A stretch of 47,500 bases of DNA from Zygnema cylindricum (lineage: Eukaryota > Streptophyta > Zygnematophyceae > Zygnematales > Zygnemataceae): positions 37,501-85,000 of the forward strand of contig JBBHKE010003195.1 in assembly GCA_037447655.1 (NCBI GenBank), in the 5' to 3' direction. A program made the position numbers and the translations under genes. This document shows positions 20,100 through 31,834 of the stretch, in pieces. The notes below the pieces were generated by a model. That model saw nothing but the letters and a program-made list of their open reading frames with translations, had not been told where the DNA came from and did no database searches. The first letter of the stretch is position 1. Every line of letters begins with the position of its first letter.

Positions 20100-21280
20100 C
20101 GGCAGTTAGTCTTGTCCAAACCGACAGATGCCAGTTAAGAAAATATTCGGTTGAAAAGTTAAACACTGGCACGTCATCTCACCAACCGAGTTAAGTTTAT
20201 CCGTACCAACTTAACCTAGTGCAACTTTGGGACCTCCATATATCCTCAGAATGGACAGCTTGCAAAAGGCCTCTAGGATAATCGTGACCCTTTTGTGTTT
20301 CAGCAAGAATAAATGCCACCCTAGCTGAAAAATACTTTGACCACCGTCACCCTTGTGAAGGAAAGACTCCCACTCGATAGCAAAAAGAATATCTGAATTT
20401 GCTCCCCTGAGCAATAAGTTATGGAGGGTCAAAGTTGACCTTTTTTACTTAGCTCAGTGGGAGAGAGGGTCATATAGACCAAATTTTTCTAAGTCCTATC
20501 TCCCTCTAAAACTCTATCTACTGATGTACGACACCCATCATATTACACTGTTGTACCCAAAAGTACACCTGCCGGTGTACTTTCTGACAAATATTGTACG
20601 ACATGGCTTAAATGTCGACACATGTCATATCCGGATTCGGTCCCGTAATCCGCGGAGATGCCGCGATCCAATGTAATTGTGCCACGTGTCATCCAATGTG
20701 GCGATAACCACAAACCGCTGAGATTCTCTTCCGCAATCTCGACATTCTTCCCGGCCGTCCGATTGAATGCATATTTCAATCGTAGCCGTCATAAATACTT
20801 GCGCGGTATTTGTTTTTTGTAAAGAAACAAATGTGCGGTACTCGTTTCTTATCTGTACTGTAATCCGTTGTTTTACATAACTGAATCTATGTATCCCGTA
20901 AACAGTAGTCGATAAATGAAATATCCTACGTGGTAACATTTAAATTAGTAACAAACCCCATAGCATGTAACTCTAGATTAGACTTAATGGAGAAGTCTAC
21001 CGGCTACAGTCGTCTTATCAGACGGCACGTACCAGGAACTTATCCTAGATTCGAGATCTCCCCTTTTAATAAATAAACGACCTATTTGTAAATCAATTAG
21101 TCTATTCCCCGTAAACCTCTGGATAGCATAGGTAGCCATGGCTCTAGCTTCCTCTCCAACTTCTCAGTGACTGCGACAAGTGTGGGAGTTGGAGAGAGAA
21201 GTTAGAGGAAGACTACCTCGCCTTTTTTCTGCATTTAATTTTAGACCTAGAAAATAATAAAAAAACCATCAATTTATACA
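20100..21280 (-). mobile_element. LTR-4 of a minus-strand copia element
   Basis: The element-strand start is TGTATAAATTG, at 21280, directly preceded (21281-21295) by a purine-rich tract AGAAAATAATGGGAG that is the polypurine tract of the copia internal region to the right. Shared LTR modules include AGCAAAAAGAAT (20380), GGGAGAGAGG, the GTAC-rich block and the GCCATGGCTCTAGC / CGACAAGTGTGGG hairpin region at about 21135-21200. The left boundary is approximate. Clearly diverged from LTR-1 and LTR-2. Confidence 0.7.
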
Positions 21281-21293
21281 CTCCCATTATTTT

Positions 21294-22788
21294 CTAGTCA
21301 AACTTTAATTTCATACCACACTTCTCTTTGCAAAAAATTAGCTTAGGGGAAGGCACAGGTCTAGTCATCATATCTGCTACCATCTTGCTATCTGGTCGGT
21401 ACTCTAAACTGATTATTTTGTTTTCTACTTTCTCTCTAACAAAGCTGAGTCTAATGTCCATGTGTTTAGCTTTAAAATGATGTTTAGGATTGGCAAAAAT
21501 AGCGATTGCTGCTTGATTATCACAAAAAAAATTATGCACACCACTCTTAAGGTAACTAAGCTCACCAAGCAAAGACTTGACCCACATCAATTCTTTTATA
21601 GCAGAGCAAGAGGCCATATACTCAGCCTCCATGGTGGACTGAGCAATAACCTTTTGCCGTTTGCTACTCCAACAGCAACCCCAATCACCCACATATAATA
21701 CATATCCTGAAGTACATCTCCTCATCGGAGCATCACCATAACTGGCATCACTCCAAGTAGTGATGTCAGTATTCTCCCCACCCAAATGCAACCATAGATC
21801 CCTAGTTCTTATGAAATATCTAAGGACTCTCTTAGTTGCCTCCTAATCCTTGTTAGTGGGAGCATTTAGACTTTTACTCAGCACTCCTACTGCTGCAGCT
21901 AAATCCGATCGGGTACAATTCATAAAATAGATTAAGCTTCTCACTACTTGCCTGTAAGGAATAGTCACCAGCTTTAGTGCATTCACCCTGTTACTTCCCC
22001 TACGAAGCTCCAAAGTGCTCTCCCTCACAAGAATTATCCCCATTGTAATGGTCCAAGTCCATGAGGAGCCATCCATTTCGTGCATACGGTTATTGATGCT
22101 TTCGTCCCCATGTGGGAGTTTCATGATTAGTGTGTTAATCTTTCTCTCCTCAGATTCTATATATCCCGCACTAGCAAGCTCAACATATAACGCAGCAATA
22201 TCATTGCAAAACTCTTCAATGCTTGCGCCTTTATAAACATAAGCCCCTATTTCCTGTTTAACTAAATGCTGCCTCTGTATAGTCTCACTCTTCTAAAATT
22301 TGTCCTAGTGTTTCCCAAATTTTTGAAGACTTCGTTAGATTTAAAAGAGTGATAGCTATGGACTTAGACACATTTCTAAGTATGAGTTGTTTTGCTATTG
22401 TGTTCTTATACTCCCAAATTCTACTGTCAGTTTTTTCAGTTTTAGTTATAACCCCTACAAGTGAAACCGTATCCGAGAGCCTAGCTCCCCTCATCATAGG
22501 TGTTTCTTTCCCTTTTTCCCCTTTTCCCCCTTCCATGGCAATGATTTTCCCTTCACCCTCTGTTGCATCTGAAATCCGGTTGGTTTTCTGGGAAGCCCCA
22601 GATGAATCTCTATAGTGAGCTCCACCAAAGCTCGATGGCGGACACCTCACTTGTCTTGAAACAATTCCCCATAAGTGCTTTTCGAAAAGCAGTCTCTCCA
22701 TCGTAAACTCCCAATAAGTAGAGTCTGTTCTATCAAACAAAGGCATCCTAGGTGGTGGGCCCATAACCTGAAACTCTAATACCTCCAT
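21294..22788 (-). pseudogene. Internally deleted copia gag-RT/RNase H pseudogene (copia-1)
   Basis: Starts MEVLEFQVMGPPPRMPLF at 22788; gag continues through WEYKNTIAKQLILRN and WETLGQI, then a frame break near 22290. Gag resumes to RESTLELRRGSNRVNALK. At about 21967 it passes without a stop into the copia reverse transcriptase C-terminus (VTIPYRQVVRSLIYFMNCTRSDLAAAVGVLSK). After one stop at about 21843 the RNase H domain is open (21791-21294) with catalytic WSDASYGD, TMEAEYMA and FCDNQAA intact. Zinc knuckle, protease, integrase and most of the reverse transcriptase are missing, so this is a deletion derivative between LTR-1 (5') and LTR-4 (3'). Confidence 0.85.
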
Positions 22789-22845
22789 TGGTCCTCAGAG
22801 TAGGCAACTCTCAAGAAGCTTATCTAGTTAGTGCCGACTCTTAGT

Positions 22846-24051
22846 TGATATAATCCCAAATGATTGACCCTTTGACAATCAGAACCCCAATACAACTTCA
22901 CCCATGTGAAATAAGAATTTTTGTAGGCTCAATTCCACCACAGAATGCAAAGTTAGAATATGAGTTTTGGACACATTCACCCACTTTGACTTTCCCTTAG
23001 AAACGCACAGAATGCTAAGTTAGAATATGATTTTTGGACACATTCACCCACTTTGACTTTCCCTTACAAATGCAGTCACCGTGGCAGGCAAAAATTCTGA
23101 CCGACTAGACCCTGTGCAGCGTGGACTCCTGTGAGTCCGCAGCAAAAAGAATCATTGAAAATGGTCCACTGAGTGAGTTGTAATTAAATGACAAAGTTTG
23201 CCTATTTATACAGATGCTCTGTGGGAGAGAGGCGACTACCTGGCAAAATTATTCTAAGTCCTAAAACCCCTCTCTAAGCTCCCTAGTATTAAATTACGGT
23301 CCAATCGTAAAATTGTACCGTACAAGAAAGTACAAGCACCGGTGTACTTTTTGTACGGTCAATGTACGACATCGCCATAATGTGACATTTGTCAAATTCA
23401 GAATTATCATCTTGCGTTTCGAAAATCCCTCAATCCTCCTAGATCTTGCCACGTGTCATTCAAAATGGTGGTGCCCGAAAACGCCAAGTCGTCCACTCCG
23501 GAATCCCGGCTCGCACCACGGCCGTAACATTTAGACCGACATTTGAAATTGGCGGTTTAAATAATTGCGCAATATTTGTTTTATATTTTAAAAAAATGTG
23601 CGATATTTGTTTCACATTTGAGACAAATGCGCAATATCTGTTTCGAGATAACTCGTAGTCCGCACAATACAAACTGTTTTTATGTCTTACTATGCCGTTA
23701 AATGAATTAGTCTAACTATTTATGTTTATATATTTTTTGTACCCTATATATTCTAGCGTAGGTCTTACACTACTGGATAAAGCTACTAGCTACCTGATTC
23801 TTGACGGACGGCAGGTACCAAGATCAAATCTTGGGTCCATCAAGACAGTTTTGGTAAACCTACCAAAAACTACAGCTTGTCTCTCTTTCTAGGCAGCATG
23901 GGTTGCCATGGCTCTAGCTTTCTCTCCGACCTATAGTGACTGCGACAAGTGTGGGGGTTTGGAGAGTGGAGCGAGAGGCAGGCTGCTTTTGCTGACTTAC
24001 TTTTATTAATTTTCCCTTTATTCAAACCTAGAAAATACATACATTTCAACA
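22846..24051 (-). mobile_element. LTR-1, shared between two copia internal regions
   Basis: On the plus strand it begins TGATATAATCCC and ends ATTTCAACA (element strand TGTTGAAAT...ATATCA). The polypurine tract of copia-2 adjoins at 24052-24066. Very similar to LTR-2 throughout, but about 60 bp longer because AGAATATGA(G/T)TTTTGGACAC...TTTCCCTTA is duplicated at about 22940-23065. It acts as the 5' LTR of copia-1 and the 3' LTR of copia-2 at once. Confidence 0.78.
23201..23210 (-). promoter_or_regulatory. Putative TATA box of LTR-1
   Basis: TATAAATAGG on the minus strand, at the same place as in LTR-2 (27314-27323). It precedes the conserved AGCAAAAAGAATCA region (read inverted) on the element strand. 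A good match to a plant TATA box. Confidence 0.5.
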
Positions 24052-24064
24052 CTCCTCTTATTTT

Positions 24065-25984
24065 CTAGTCTACTTTCCTTTCAACTCCTACCAAATACAT
24101 TTTTCTTTTCTTTTTCTTCTTTCTTTTTTTCGCATACAACTTTAAATAAACAACCTCATATTCAAATAGGTCTATTAGATGGGCTGAAATAAAAACTGCA
24201 TCTTGTTGATCACACACTTTATTTAGCATCCCACTTTTCATAAAGCAGAACAAAGATTTTTTCCACCTAATTACTTTTACATCCACACAAAATCCAATTT
24301 TCTTCTTGCAATTCAAACAGTCAACCCAATCTCCAATCTGTAATACACACCCAAATGCTAACCTTTTTACAGGCACACCTTCATAGATGGCATCACTCCC
24401 ATTAGTGATGTCAAAACCATTGCCCCCCAAATTTATCCTTAAATCAAGAGTCCCCACTAAGTTCCTCATAAAATCTACATCTTCCGAACTCATATTTTTA
24501 TCTATGATAATTACCCCATTTTCTGAACTTTCCTCACTCTCTCCCACGAAATTATTTCCATTATCACTTTCTATTTTTATTCCCAAAATAAATTTCTCCT
24601 ACCCTAAACTTTTAATCAAATATTCCTCTTCTCCCCTATCTTTTGGAGCCCACTTTAGATTTACTTCTTCCCATTCCTTGGAATCCGTTGAAGTCTCCTT
24701 TTCCGACCAGTTTTCTGTTTCCAAAATATTTATAAAACTATCCTCAATAATTTGAACTCCCTCAAGTTTCTCCCCTCTCTTTAATTCCCTTATACCTCCA
24801 AAAGCACACAGTTGATTTCATGGAATTTCTATGTGCTTTTGTTTCTTCCCCATATTATCGATGCAGAGAAGCTCCAAAAAATCTTCATCCTCATTCTCCT
24901 CTTCCCCTTGTTCCTCCTCATCAACATTCTAACTTCTAATTTCTTCCAAACAAGGACACTCCTCTATATAGTGACCCGGCTCCCTACAAAACAAGCAAAC
25001 CCCCATTTTCATACCTCCCTTTTCTTTTTCTCTCCCTCTCTTTCAACCAAAATTCCGATAAGGTTTACCTTTATCTTTCTTCCTCTCATCACGCTTCCGC
25101 TCGTCACCGTCGTTCCTCTGATTACGCTTCCGCTAGTCACCACCACCTGTTAGTGTGTTCACCATGTTACTTCCCCTACAAAGCTCCAAAGTGCTTTCAC
25201 TCACAAGAATTATCCTCATTGCAATGCTCCAAGTCCATGAGGAGCCATCCATTTCCTGCATACGGTTAATGATGTTTTCCTACTCATCTAGGAGTTTCAT
25301 CATTAGTGTGTTATTCTTTCTCTCCTCAGATTCTACATATCCCGCACTAGCAAGCTCAACATATAACGCAGCAATATCATTGCAAAACTCTATCATGCTA
25401 CCGCCTTTATAAACATAGGCCCCTATTTCCTGTTTTACTAACTGCTGCCTCTGTATTGTCTCACTCTTATAAATCTGTCTTAATGTTTCCCAAATTTTTG
25501 AAGACTTCGTTAGATTTAAAAGAGTGATAGCTATGGACTTAGACACATTTCTAAGTATGAGTTGTTTTGCTATTGTGTTCTTATACTCCCAAATTCTACT
25601 GTCAGTTTCTTCAGTTTTAGTTATAACCCCTACAAGTGAAACCGTATCCGAGAGCCTAGCTCCCCTCATCATAGGTGTTTCTTTCCCTTTTTCCCCTTTT
25701 CCCCCTTCCATGGCAATGATTTTCCCTTCACCTTCTGTTGCATCTGAAATCCGGTTGGTTTTCTGGGAAGCCCCAGATGAATCTCTATAGTGAGCTCCAC
25801 CAAAGCTCGATGGCGGACACCTCACTTGTCCCGAAACAATTCCCAATAAGTGTTTTTCGAATAGAAATCTCTCCATCGTAAACTCCTAATAAGTGAAGTC
25901 TGTTCCATCAAACATAGGCACCTTAGGTGGTGGGCCCATAACTTCAAACTCTGACACCTCGTTGTTCCTCAGAGTAGGTAGATC
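24065..25984 (-). pseudogene. Copia-2 gag with zinc knuckle and degenerate RNase H
   Basis: Gag from about 25960 (MERFLFEKHLLGIVSGQV at 25876), open to 25280, nearly identical to copia-1 gag (WEYKNTIAKQLILRN, WETLRQIYKSETI, YVYKGGSMIEFCND). After a frame break it continues to a basic linker and a complete zinc knuckle, CLFCREPGHYIEEC (about 25005-24965, CX2CX4HX4C). An acidic linker follows, then a degraded RNase H (24586-24065: NGSDAIYEGVPVKRLAFG, GDWVDCLNC, CDQQDAVF) in which WSD has become GSD and the TMEAEYMA region is deleted. Protease, integrase and reverse transcriptase are absent. Lies between LTR-3 and LTR-1. Confidence 0.8.
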
Positions 25985-26011
25985 TCAAAAATCTTATCTA
26001 GTTATTGCCGA

Positions 26012-27014
26012 TGCAATTCTGTGTCCTCCATTGGACTACAGAATAAAGGAAGCCTCTAGATAGTATTTAACTTAGCCACTTCAAGCCACAACCACTGCTG
26101 CCCAAAAATTCAAACTGACAATTTGACTGCACCTTTGTTCAGCCTGGACTCCCTTGAGTCCGTAGCAAAAAGAATCACTGAAAACGGCCAACCAACCGAT
26201 AAGTTATGAGACGGCAAAAATGTCAAGTTTATACAAAACTCTCAAAGGGAGAGAGGTTCCCATCTACCAATATTATCTAAGTCCTAAATCCCTCTCACAA
26301 CCCCTATTTATTGAAGTATGAACCAATCAGATCAATGTAGGGTACAGAAAAGTACTATGGCCGATGTACTTTCTGTACGGCCCATGTACGGCAACGCCAT
26401 TAAGTGGACACGTGTCCACTTTTCACTTGTCCTTATGTTCGCCGGAATTCCTGCGATCAAGTGTCATCCCTCCGCGTGGCGCCACATCACGCCACGTCTA
26501 TAAACGCCAAAAATGACCATTCCGCGATCGCGGTATTGATGTACGCCGTCGGATCAGATTCAATATTAAATGTCCGCCGTCAAACAAATGTCCAATTCAT
26601 TTGTTTTCGTGCGAGATAATGTTCGCACTATATAATACTTGCTTCCATGTTCGTTCGTTCGTAATGCCGTTAATTGAATTCATACACGTAACATTGTATA
26701 AATAATAATCAAACCTAATATATCTCAACGGACTCCTACGACAGACTGGTTAGAGCTAACAGCTAAGCCGTGCTCTGCCGGTCAGAGGTCCGAGTCCTGC
26801 CGGACTCAACCTTTTGTTGAGAGTGACATAAGTCACTCTTTAGCCCTGTCTGCTTAAGCTAGGACAGCCATGGCTCAGCCACCCTCTATATCCCTCAGTG
26901 ACTACGACAAGTATGGTGGGAAGAGAGAGGAGGCGGAGGCAGGCTGTCCGTCTTTTTCTTGTTTGTACTAAATTCAGACCTAGAAAATACCAAATAAAAC
27001 TACTAATTTCAACA
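26012..27014 (-). mobile_element. LTR-3, 5' LTR of copia-2
   Basis: The plus-strand end ATTTCAACA (27014) matches the LTR terminus. It carries CTGGACTCCCTTGAGTCCG, AGCAAAAAGAATCAC, GGGAGAGAGG, the GTAC-rich block and the GCCATGGCTC / CGACAAGTATGG region. The left end (26012-26020) is approximate, next to CTAGTTATTGCCGA, which also occurs beside LTR-1 and is the candidate primer-binding region. Diverged from LTR-1 and LTR-2. LTR-2 follows after only 10 bases. Confidence 0.68.
26735..26812 (+). promoter_or_regulatory. tRNA-like module with B-box in LTR-3
   Basis: GGTCCGAGTCC (26787-26797) is one clear mismatch from the Pol III B-box GGTTCGANTCC. It lies about 40 bases after GGTTAGAGCTAACAGC, which resembles a tRNA D-arm. 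The equivalent segment of LTR-2 reads GGATCAAATCC inside the 10-bp hairpin CTTGACGGAC/GTCCGTCAAG. I see no convincing cloverleaf, so I do not call a tRNA gene. Confidence 0.3.
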
Positions 27015-27024
27015 GACTTCAAGT

Positions 27025-28165
27025 TGATACAAACCCAAATGATTGACCCTTTGACAATCTGAACCCCAAACGAACTTCACCCTTGTAAAATAAGACTTTC
27101 TGTGTGCTCAGTTACACCACAGAATGCAAAGTTAGAATATGAGTTTTGGACAAATTCACCCACTTTGACTTTCCCTTATAAATGCAACCACTATGGCAGG
27201 CGAAAACTCTAACCGACTAGACCCCTGTGCAGCGTGGACTCCCTTGAGTCCGCGGCAAAAAGAATCACTAAAAATGGTCCACTGAGTGAGTTGTGATTAA
27301 ATGGCAAAGTTCGCCTATTTATATAGATGGTATATAGGAGAGAGGCGACTACCTGGCAAAATTATTCTTAGTCCTAAAACCCCTCTCTAAGCTCCCTAGT
27401 ACTGAAGTAAGGTCCAATCGTAAGACTATACCGTACAAGAAAGTACAGGCACTGTCGTACTTTTTGTACAGTGAATGTACGAGATCGCCATTATGTGACA
27501 TTTGTCAAATTCGGAATTATCATCTTGCGTTTCGGAAATCTCGCAATCCTCCCGAATCTTGCCACGTGTCATTCGGAGTGGCGGTGCCCGAAAACGCCAA
27601 GTCGTCCACTCTGGAATCCCAGCTTGCACCATGGCTGTTCGATATAGACCGACGTTTGAAATTGGTCGTCTAAATAATTGCGCGATATTTGTTTCACATT
27701 TGAAACAAATGCGCGATATTTGTTTCACATTTGAAACAAATGCCCAATATTTGTTTCGATATTACCCGTAGTTCGTACAATACAAACTGTTTCTATGTCT
27801 TACTATGTCGTTAAATGAATTAGTCTAACTATTTATGTTTATATATTTATTCTACCCTATTTATTCTAGCATAGGTCCTAGACTACAGGGTAAAGCTACC
27901 GGCTACCTGATTCTTGACGGACGGCAAGTACCAGGATCAAATCCTTGGTCCGTCAAGATAGTTTTGGTAAACCTACCAAAAACTACAGCTTGTCTCTCTC
28001 TCTAGGCAGCATGTGCAGCCATGGCTCTAGCTGTCTCTCCAACCTTTAGTGACTGCGACAAGTGTGGGGGTTTGGAGAGTGGAGCGAGAGGCAGGCTGCT
28101 TTTGCTAACTTCCTCTTTATTAATTTTCTCTTTATTCAGACCTATAAAATACATACATTTCAACA
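27025..28165 (-). mobile_element. LTR-2, LTR abutting LTR-3
   Basis: 1141 bp from TGATACAAACCC to ATTTCAACA on the plus strand (TG...CA). It is the closest relative of LTR-1, without the 60-bp duplication. It has a TATA box at 27314-27323 on the minus strand and a further internal repeat of GCGATATTTGTTTCACATTTGAAACAAAT-type sequence at 27681-27745. Only GACTTCAAGT separates it from LTR-3, and no internal region follows it on the right. Confidence 0.78.
27314..27323 (-). promoter_or_regulatory. Putative TATA box of LTR-2
   Basis: TATAAATAGG on the minus strand, positionally equivalent to that in LTR-1. Confidence 0.5.
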
Positions 28166-28850
28166 TATGTACACCGGTCGTACAGAACATAATGGGACAG
28201 AAGACATTTATTAAAAGGGACGTCGTCGATACGGTTTGTCTTATTTGACAGGTGTACTCTAAATTCGACAGGTGACATTTACGACAAAGTACGTGATTAC
28301 ATACAAAAAAAAATGGATGGTTTGACGTCGTTTCGTCAAGTTGACTTTGGGACCACGTGGCACGATATCAAGGGTGTGAATAATAGATACAGCGACGGAC
28401 AAAGGCATCCGTTATTTTTCAGAGAGTGGGGACGCGAAATTGCGTCAAATCACAAGATGTATATTTTGGACGTCGAGTATTCTTTGACGAAAATCAAAGA
28501 GTTTCGTTGAGTGACTCAGCATGACTCAGCATACGATTTCATACGATTTTGTGTACTTGTAAATATTTGGGACAACATTGATTTGTCCTATTTTTATTAA
28601 TAAATAAGTGTTGACTTTTTCAGTTTGTATTTAAGTGGATTATGTTACCTTTTGACGGCGAACGGCGTCCGCCGCTATTTTGCAAAGGTTTTTATTGTGG
28701 GACGTATTATTAAGCTGTTTAGGGTTTGGACAACTTAATTAGTGTGTGTGTAGTGTCGTACTTGTAGATAATTGTACGCTTATGATTGTTTGACTCTCAG
28801 GTGTACGCTTACGATTAAATAACTCTTAGTAGTAGTTTATTACGTTGTGG
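28166..28850 (+). other. Anonymous region with a 65-codon ORF (28313-28510)
   Basis: The ORF begins MDGLTSFRQVDFGTTWHD and ends IKEFR. I recognise no domain. Upstream GACAGGTG occurs twice (about 28250 and 28270) and downstream GACTCAGCAT is repeated. It may be a fragment of an unrecognised repeat or a small gene; nothing in the sequence decides this. Confidence 0.2.
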
Positions 28851-30400
28851 GGGCTCAGTAAATAACTCCAGGTAACTCCGAGCCGATCATTAGGCCCATA
28901 ATATAAATGACTTCCTCCTGTAAAAGACTTATACAAGTGAAATCCCATTAAACAACTCATTTGTAACTTGTGGTGCCACCAATTCTCAAGAAATTGTAAA
29001 TTTAGACCCATTTGGCTACTCCAAATGGATGACCGAGCGCTGCCGTCCGCATATTTTAGCTGATCCGTACCAAAAATTTCTAGGATAAGAACCTGAAAAA
29101 GGATCCTCTATAGCCACGTCCATGTGGTTGCACAGTAGGTGGCCATCTTCACCACCTATCCCTGAAATGTGAAATCTCCTCGCTCTTAAGAAACCAGACG
29201 ACCATTGACTATCAAATTCCATGAACAGTATCAAATAAATCTTGAAGGAATAATCGGAGAATTTCTTACTCCTGCCAATCCAATTTGACATCCCCACTCT
29301 TGACCGATTTTTTCCCCTCCGTCGATCTTCTACCCACCTGTACTTTTGTATGAACTGCCTGATAAAGGGAAGCTCTTTCCCCTCCTTCCCAACACCCTGC
29401 TAGTCTTCTGAAGAGTTAGAGGCCCCACTCTCTCTTAATTTACAATGCTCCCCTACCTCTTGCTTGGCATGTACCCCATACACCAACTAAGGTTTGTAAT
29501 CTTTATCTCTAACTTAACTCTTACATTAGAAATAATTCGGAAGTTCGGAGTCAGGTCATGAATTCTAACTCCTCAAACCAAGTACCTCTTAATCTTCGAC
29601 GTTTTTTTATGTTCTCAAGACTAGTTACTGGGCAGCCTATCCACTCTATCATGCCCATACGACCATCAGATTGGAGAGGTGAATATGAGTTTCCCCTCCA
29701 TCGGTCTTAGGGCACCTAATGACTTCGGGATCCGAGACCTCCTATGAATTCGGCCCCCGAAGGCTCCCACTTACTTATGGTTTCACCAGCCGCAAAGTTG
29801 GGCCCGACACACTCGTAACTTCGGGTTTCAAAAAGATCCGAGAGTAATCTAAAGTCCTCTAGGCACGAATCCCCAAAGTGGATGTTCCTACCTTCCTCTA
29901 TTTCTCACTGAAATGGTAAGCTCTAAAATAGTAAGCCCTAGTCTTAGGCTTACAAGTGTGTCACATTCCCCTCCTTCCGGTCCCCTCCTAAAGACTGGGC
30001 CCCTATCTTGATATTGAAGAGGACCTATCCCACTTATCCCTCTTGGCTTACAGTCTATGATGCCCTCTTACTTGAAGTTTCCCTTATTCTCTCTCTTACT
30101 TTTCCTGCAGCTTTTCTTTGACGGAGTAGCTATATTTTCAAAAGAAAAAATCTGGAGATACAAAATTGTCCGAAAATGGCTCTCCTACCACCATCGGCAG
30201 GCGTTTCCCCCACTCTGGAGAGTATTACCTTGTACTCAGGTCTCCTCCCAACGAGCTTCTCGTATGATTCTTTTCCCTTGAACCCTTAAACTCTTCCTCT
30301 AGATTGAGGAAGCTCTTTAAAACTATGTGCTCACAAGAGGCACTTGTCTAACCTTAACCTCCAGGGAAAACAAAAAAGGAAAAAATTGGAAATACGAATT
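28851..30400. other. Decayed sequence with no recognisable gene
   Basis: More GC-balanced and pyrimidine-rich than its surroundings, with short open stretches on both strands (for example 29016-29297 minus). No conserved protein motif is identifiable. The texture suggests an old retroelement body, but I cannot name a family. Confidence 0.25.
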
Positions 30401-31060
30401 AAAACAGACATAAGCCGTCTTACCAATAACCTACTCCAACTTGCAAAAATTTTACAACTCTAGTCCTAATTGCGAAACTGCATGTAAAATTTCGCAAATT
30501 AATTGTATTCATACTAGAATTACTATTTAAAAAAAGAAAAAAATACATTATGATCTGCAATTTAGACATCACCAACCCATGTGGAGCCCGCTTGTTGTTA
30601 AGACCTCAAAGCATTTTAAAGGATGTAACTAAAATACTTTACACCAAGGTGCTTCTCAAAAAAAAATGAAAAAAAAACGTGAATGGCAAAAAAATGTGCT
30701 TACTTATACCTATTGTAAGAAACGTTTTGTTGGTTTTTTATTTTAGTTAGCGTTCAATTTTCATTTGCTCTCTTTGCGTTAGTCTCCTTTGGCTTCTGGG
30801 TCTGTAAATGTTATTATTTTCCTTTTTTTACCTCTTTTGTAACGTCATGGTATTTTCCATTGTACTTTTGCAATATAATTACTTGGCAATGTGTGGATAA
30901 ATGTCAATGTAGCAATATTGGTTCGTAAATAGTGAAGTTTAATTTCACGTCACGTCGTGAATTTCGCTTCATTTAGTATTTTTTTGCATCGGTACTGTAG
31001 TTTTACTCGTGTACGTTGTCGTTTCGTGTACACGGTTTGTTTTGTTTTCTTTTCGTGAGA
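30401..31060. other. AT-rich spacer, nothing recognised
   Basis: Low-complexity A/T runs, no coding motif, no clear repeat boundaries. Confidence 0.4.
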
Positions 31061-31189
31061 GTTAAGTTTACCGTACAAGAATAACGTTAGTTTTATTTAA
31101 AAGCATATCTGTCAGATTGTGGATCTGACGGTTGCGATTGAAAAGTAGCATTCTCAGCTTCCGACTGGCGGTATTAAATTGAAAATCCA

Positions 31190-31262
31190 ACAAGTGTGTA
31201 CGGAGAAAATATGTTTTAAGTGGCGAAAAAAACCTTGACGCTAATAATGATTCGTGGTGTAA
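31190..31262. mobile_element. MITE family D end fragment
   Basis: GTGTACGGAGAAAATATGTTTTAAGTGGC followed by CGCTAATAATGATTCGTGGTGTA (quoted in parts) matches the right end of family D (compare 9550-9612). The upstream core words occur inverted relative to the other copies (TTGCGATTGAAAAGTAGC, CTTCCGACTGGCGGTA), so the element is rearranged. Confidence 0.45.
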
Positions 31263-31422
31263 TTTGCGTTTAGGCACAATGTGATGTTTCGAGAATTATA
31301 TTTCTAATCTGCGACCAATATTAATGCCAATTTGTGAATAGTGTAGTATCGCTATTAGTGTTAATATTTTTTTTTGCTACTTAAAACATCTTTTATCTGT
31401 ACACACCTTGTCCTCTATTTTC

Positions 31423-31834
31423 TAGTGTCGTGTATCGGCAGGGTTTTGGCGATAATGGACATGTACCTTTTTTTGGCTTTCTATAATCGATATATTGGCA
31501 CGATATATCGAAACTAGTGTTATTGCTTATAAAAAACCGATAAATTATACCGTAAAACTGTACGGTTTTTCCGTAATACTGAACCGCCGTTATTCAGTTA
31601 CACATAGTACGGAACAGATTGATACACGTGGCATGCCACGCTATAAACAGTGAAAAATATAATACAATATATTATAAATTACTATTATATAACGTACTAT
31701 AAATTTTCCACTTATCGTCGATAAAGAATTTGTTGGTCTCGGAGCGATATATTGGAACCCCTTGACCGTTCGATAACCGATAACTATCAATATCAGTGTT
31801 GTCGCGATAAATTTCTTGCCGATACACAACACTA
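31423..31834. mobile_element. Small CGATAT-rich TIR element
   Basis: Left end TAGTGTCGTGTATCGGCAGG; right end is the inverse of TAGTGTTGTGTATCGGCAAG, giving a 20-bp inverted repeat with two mismatches. The interior has several CGATATAT/ATATCG words. The ends resemble those of the 806-bp element at 36591-37396 (TAGTGTTGGGTATCG), so both belong to one family. No coding capacity. Confidence 0.6.

Noticed and set aside
21462-22615. Plus-strand ORFs within copia-1 and their copies at 25155-25790
   Set aside because: Antisense to gag and RNase H; the repeated occurrence reflects the two gag copies.
26735-26812. Genuine tRNA gene
   Set aside because: No paired acceptor stem and no complete cloverleaf; only the B-box-like core is convincing.
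29016-29297. 93-codon minus-strand ORF, considered as a retroelement or viral remnant
   Set aside because: No motif could be tied to any family; left as unrecognised.
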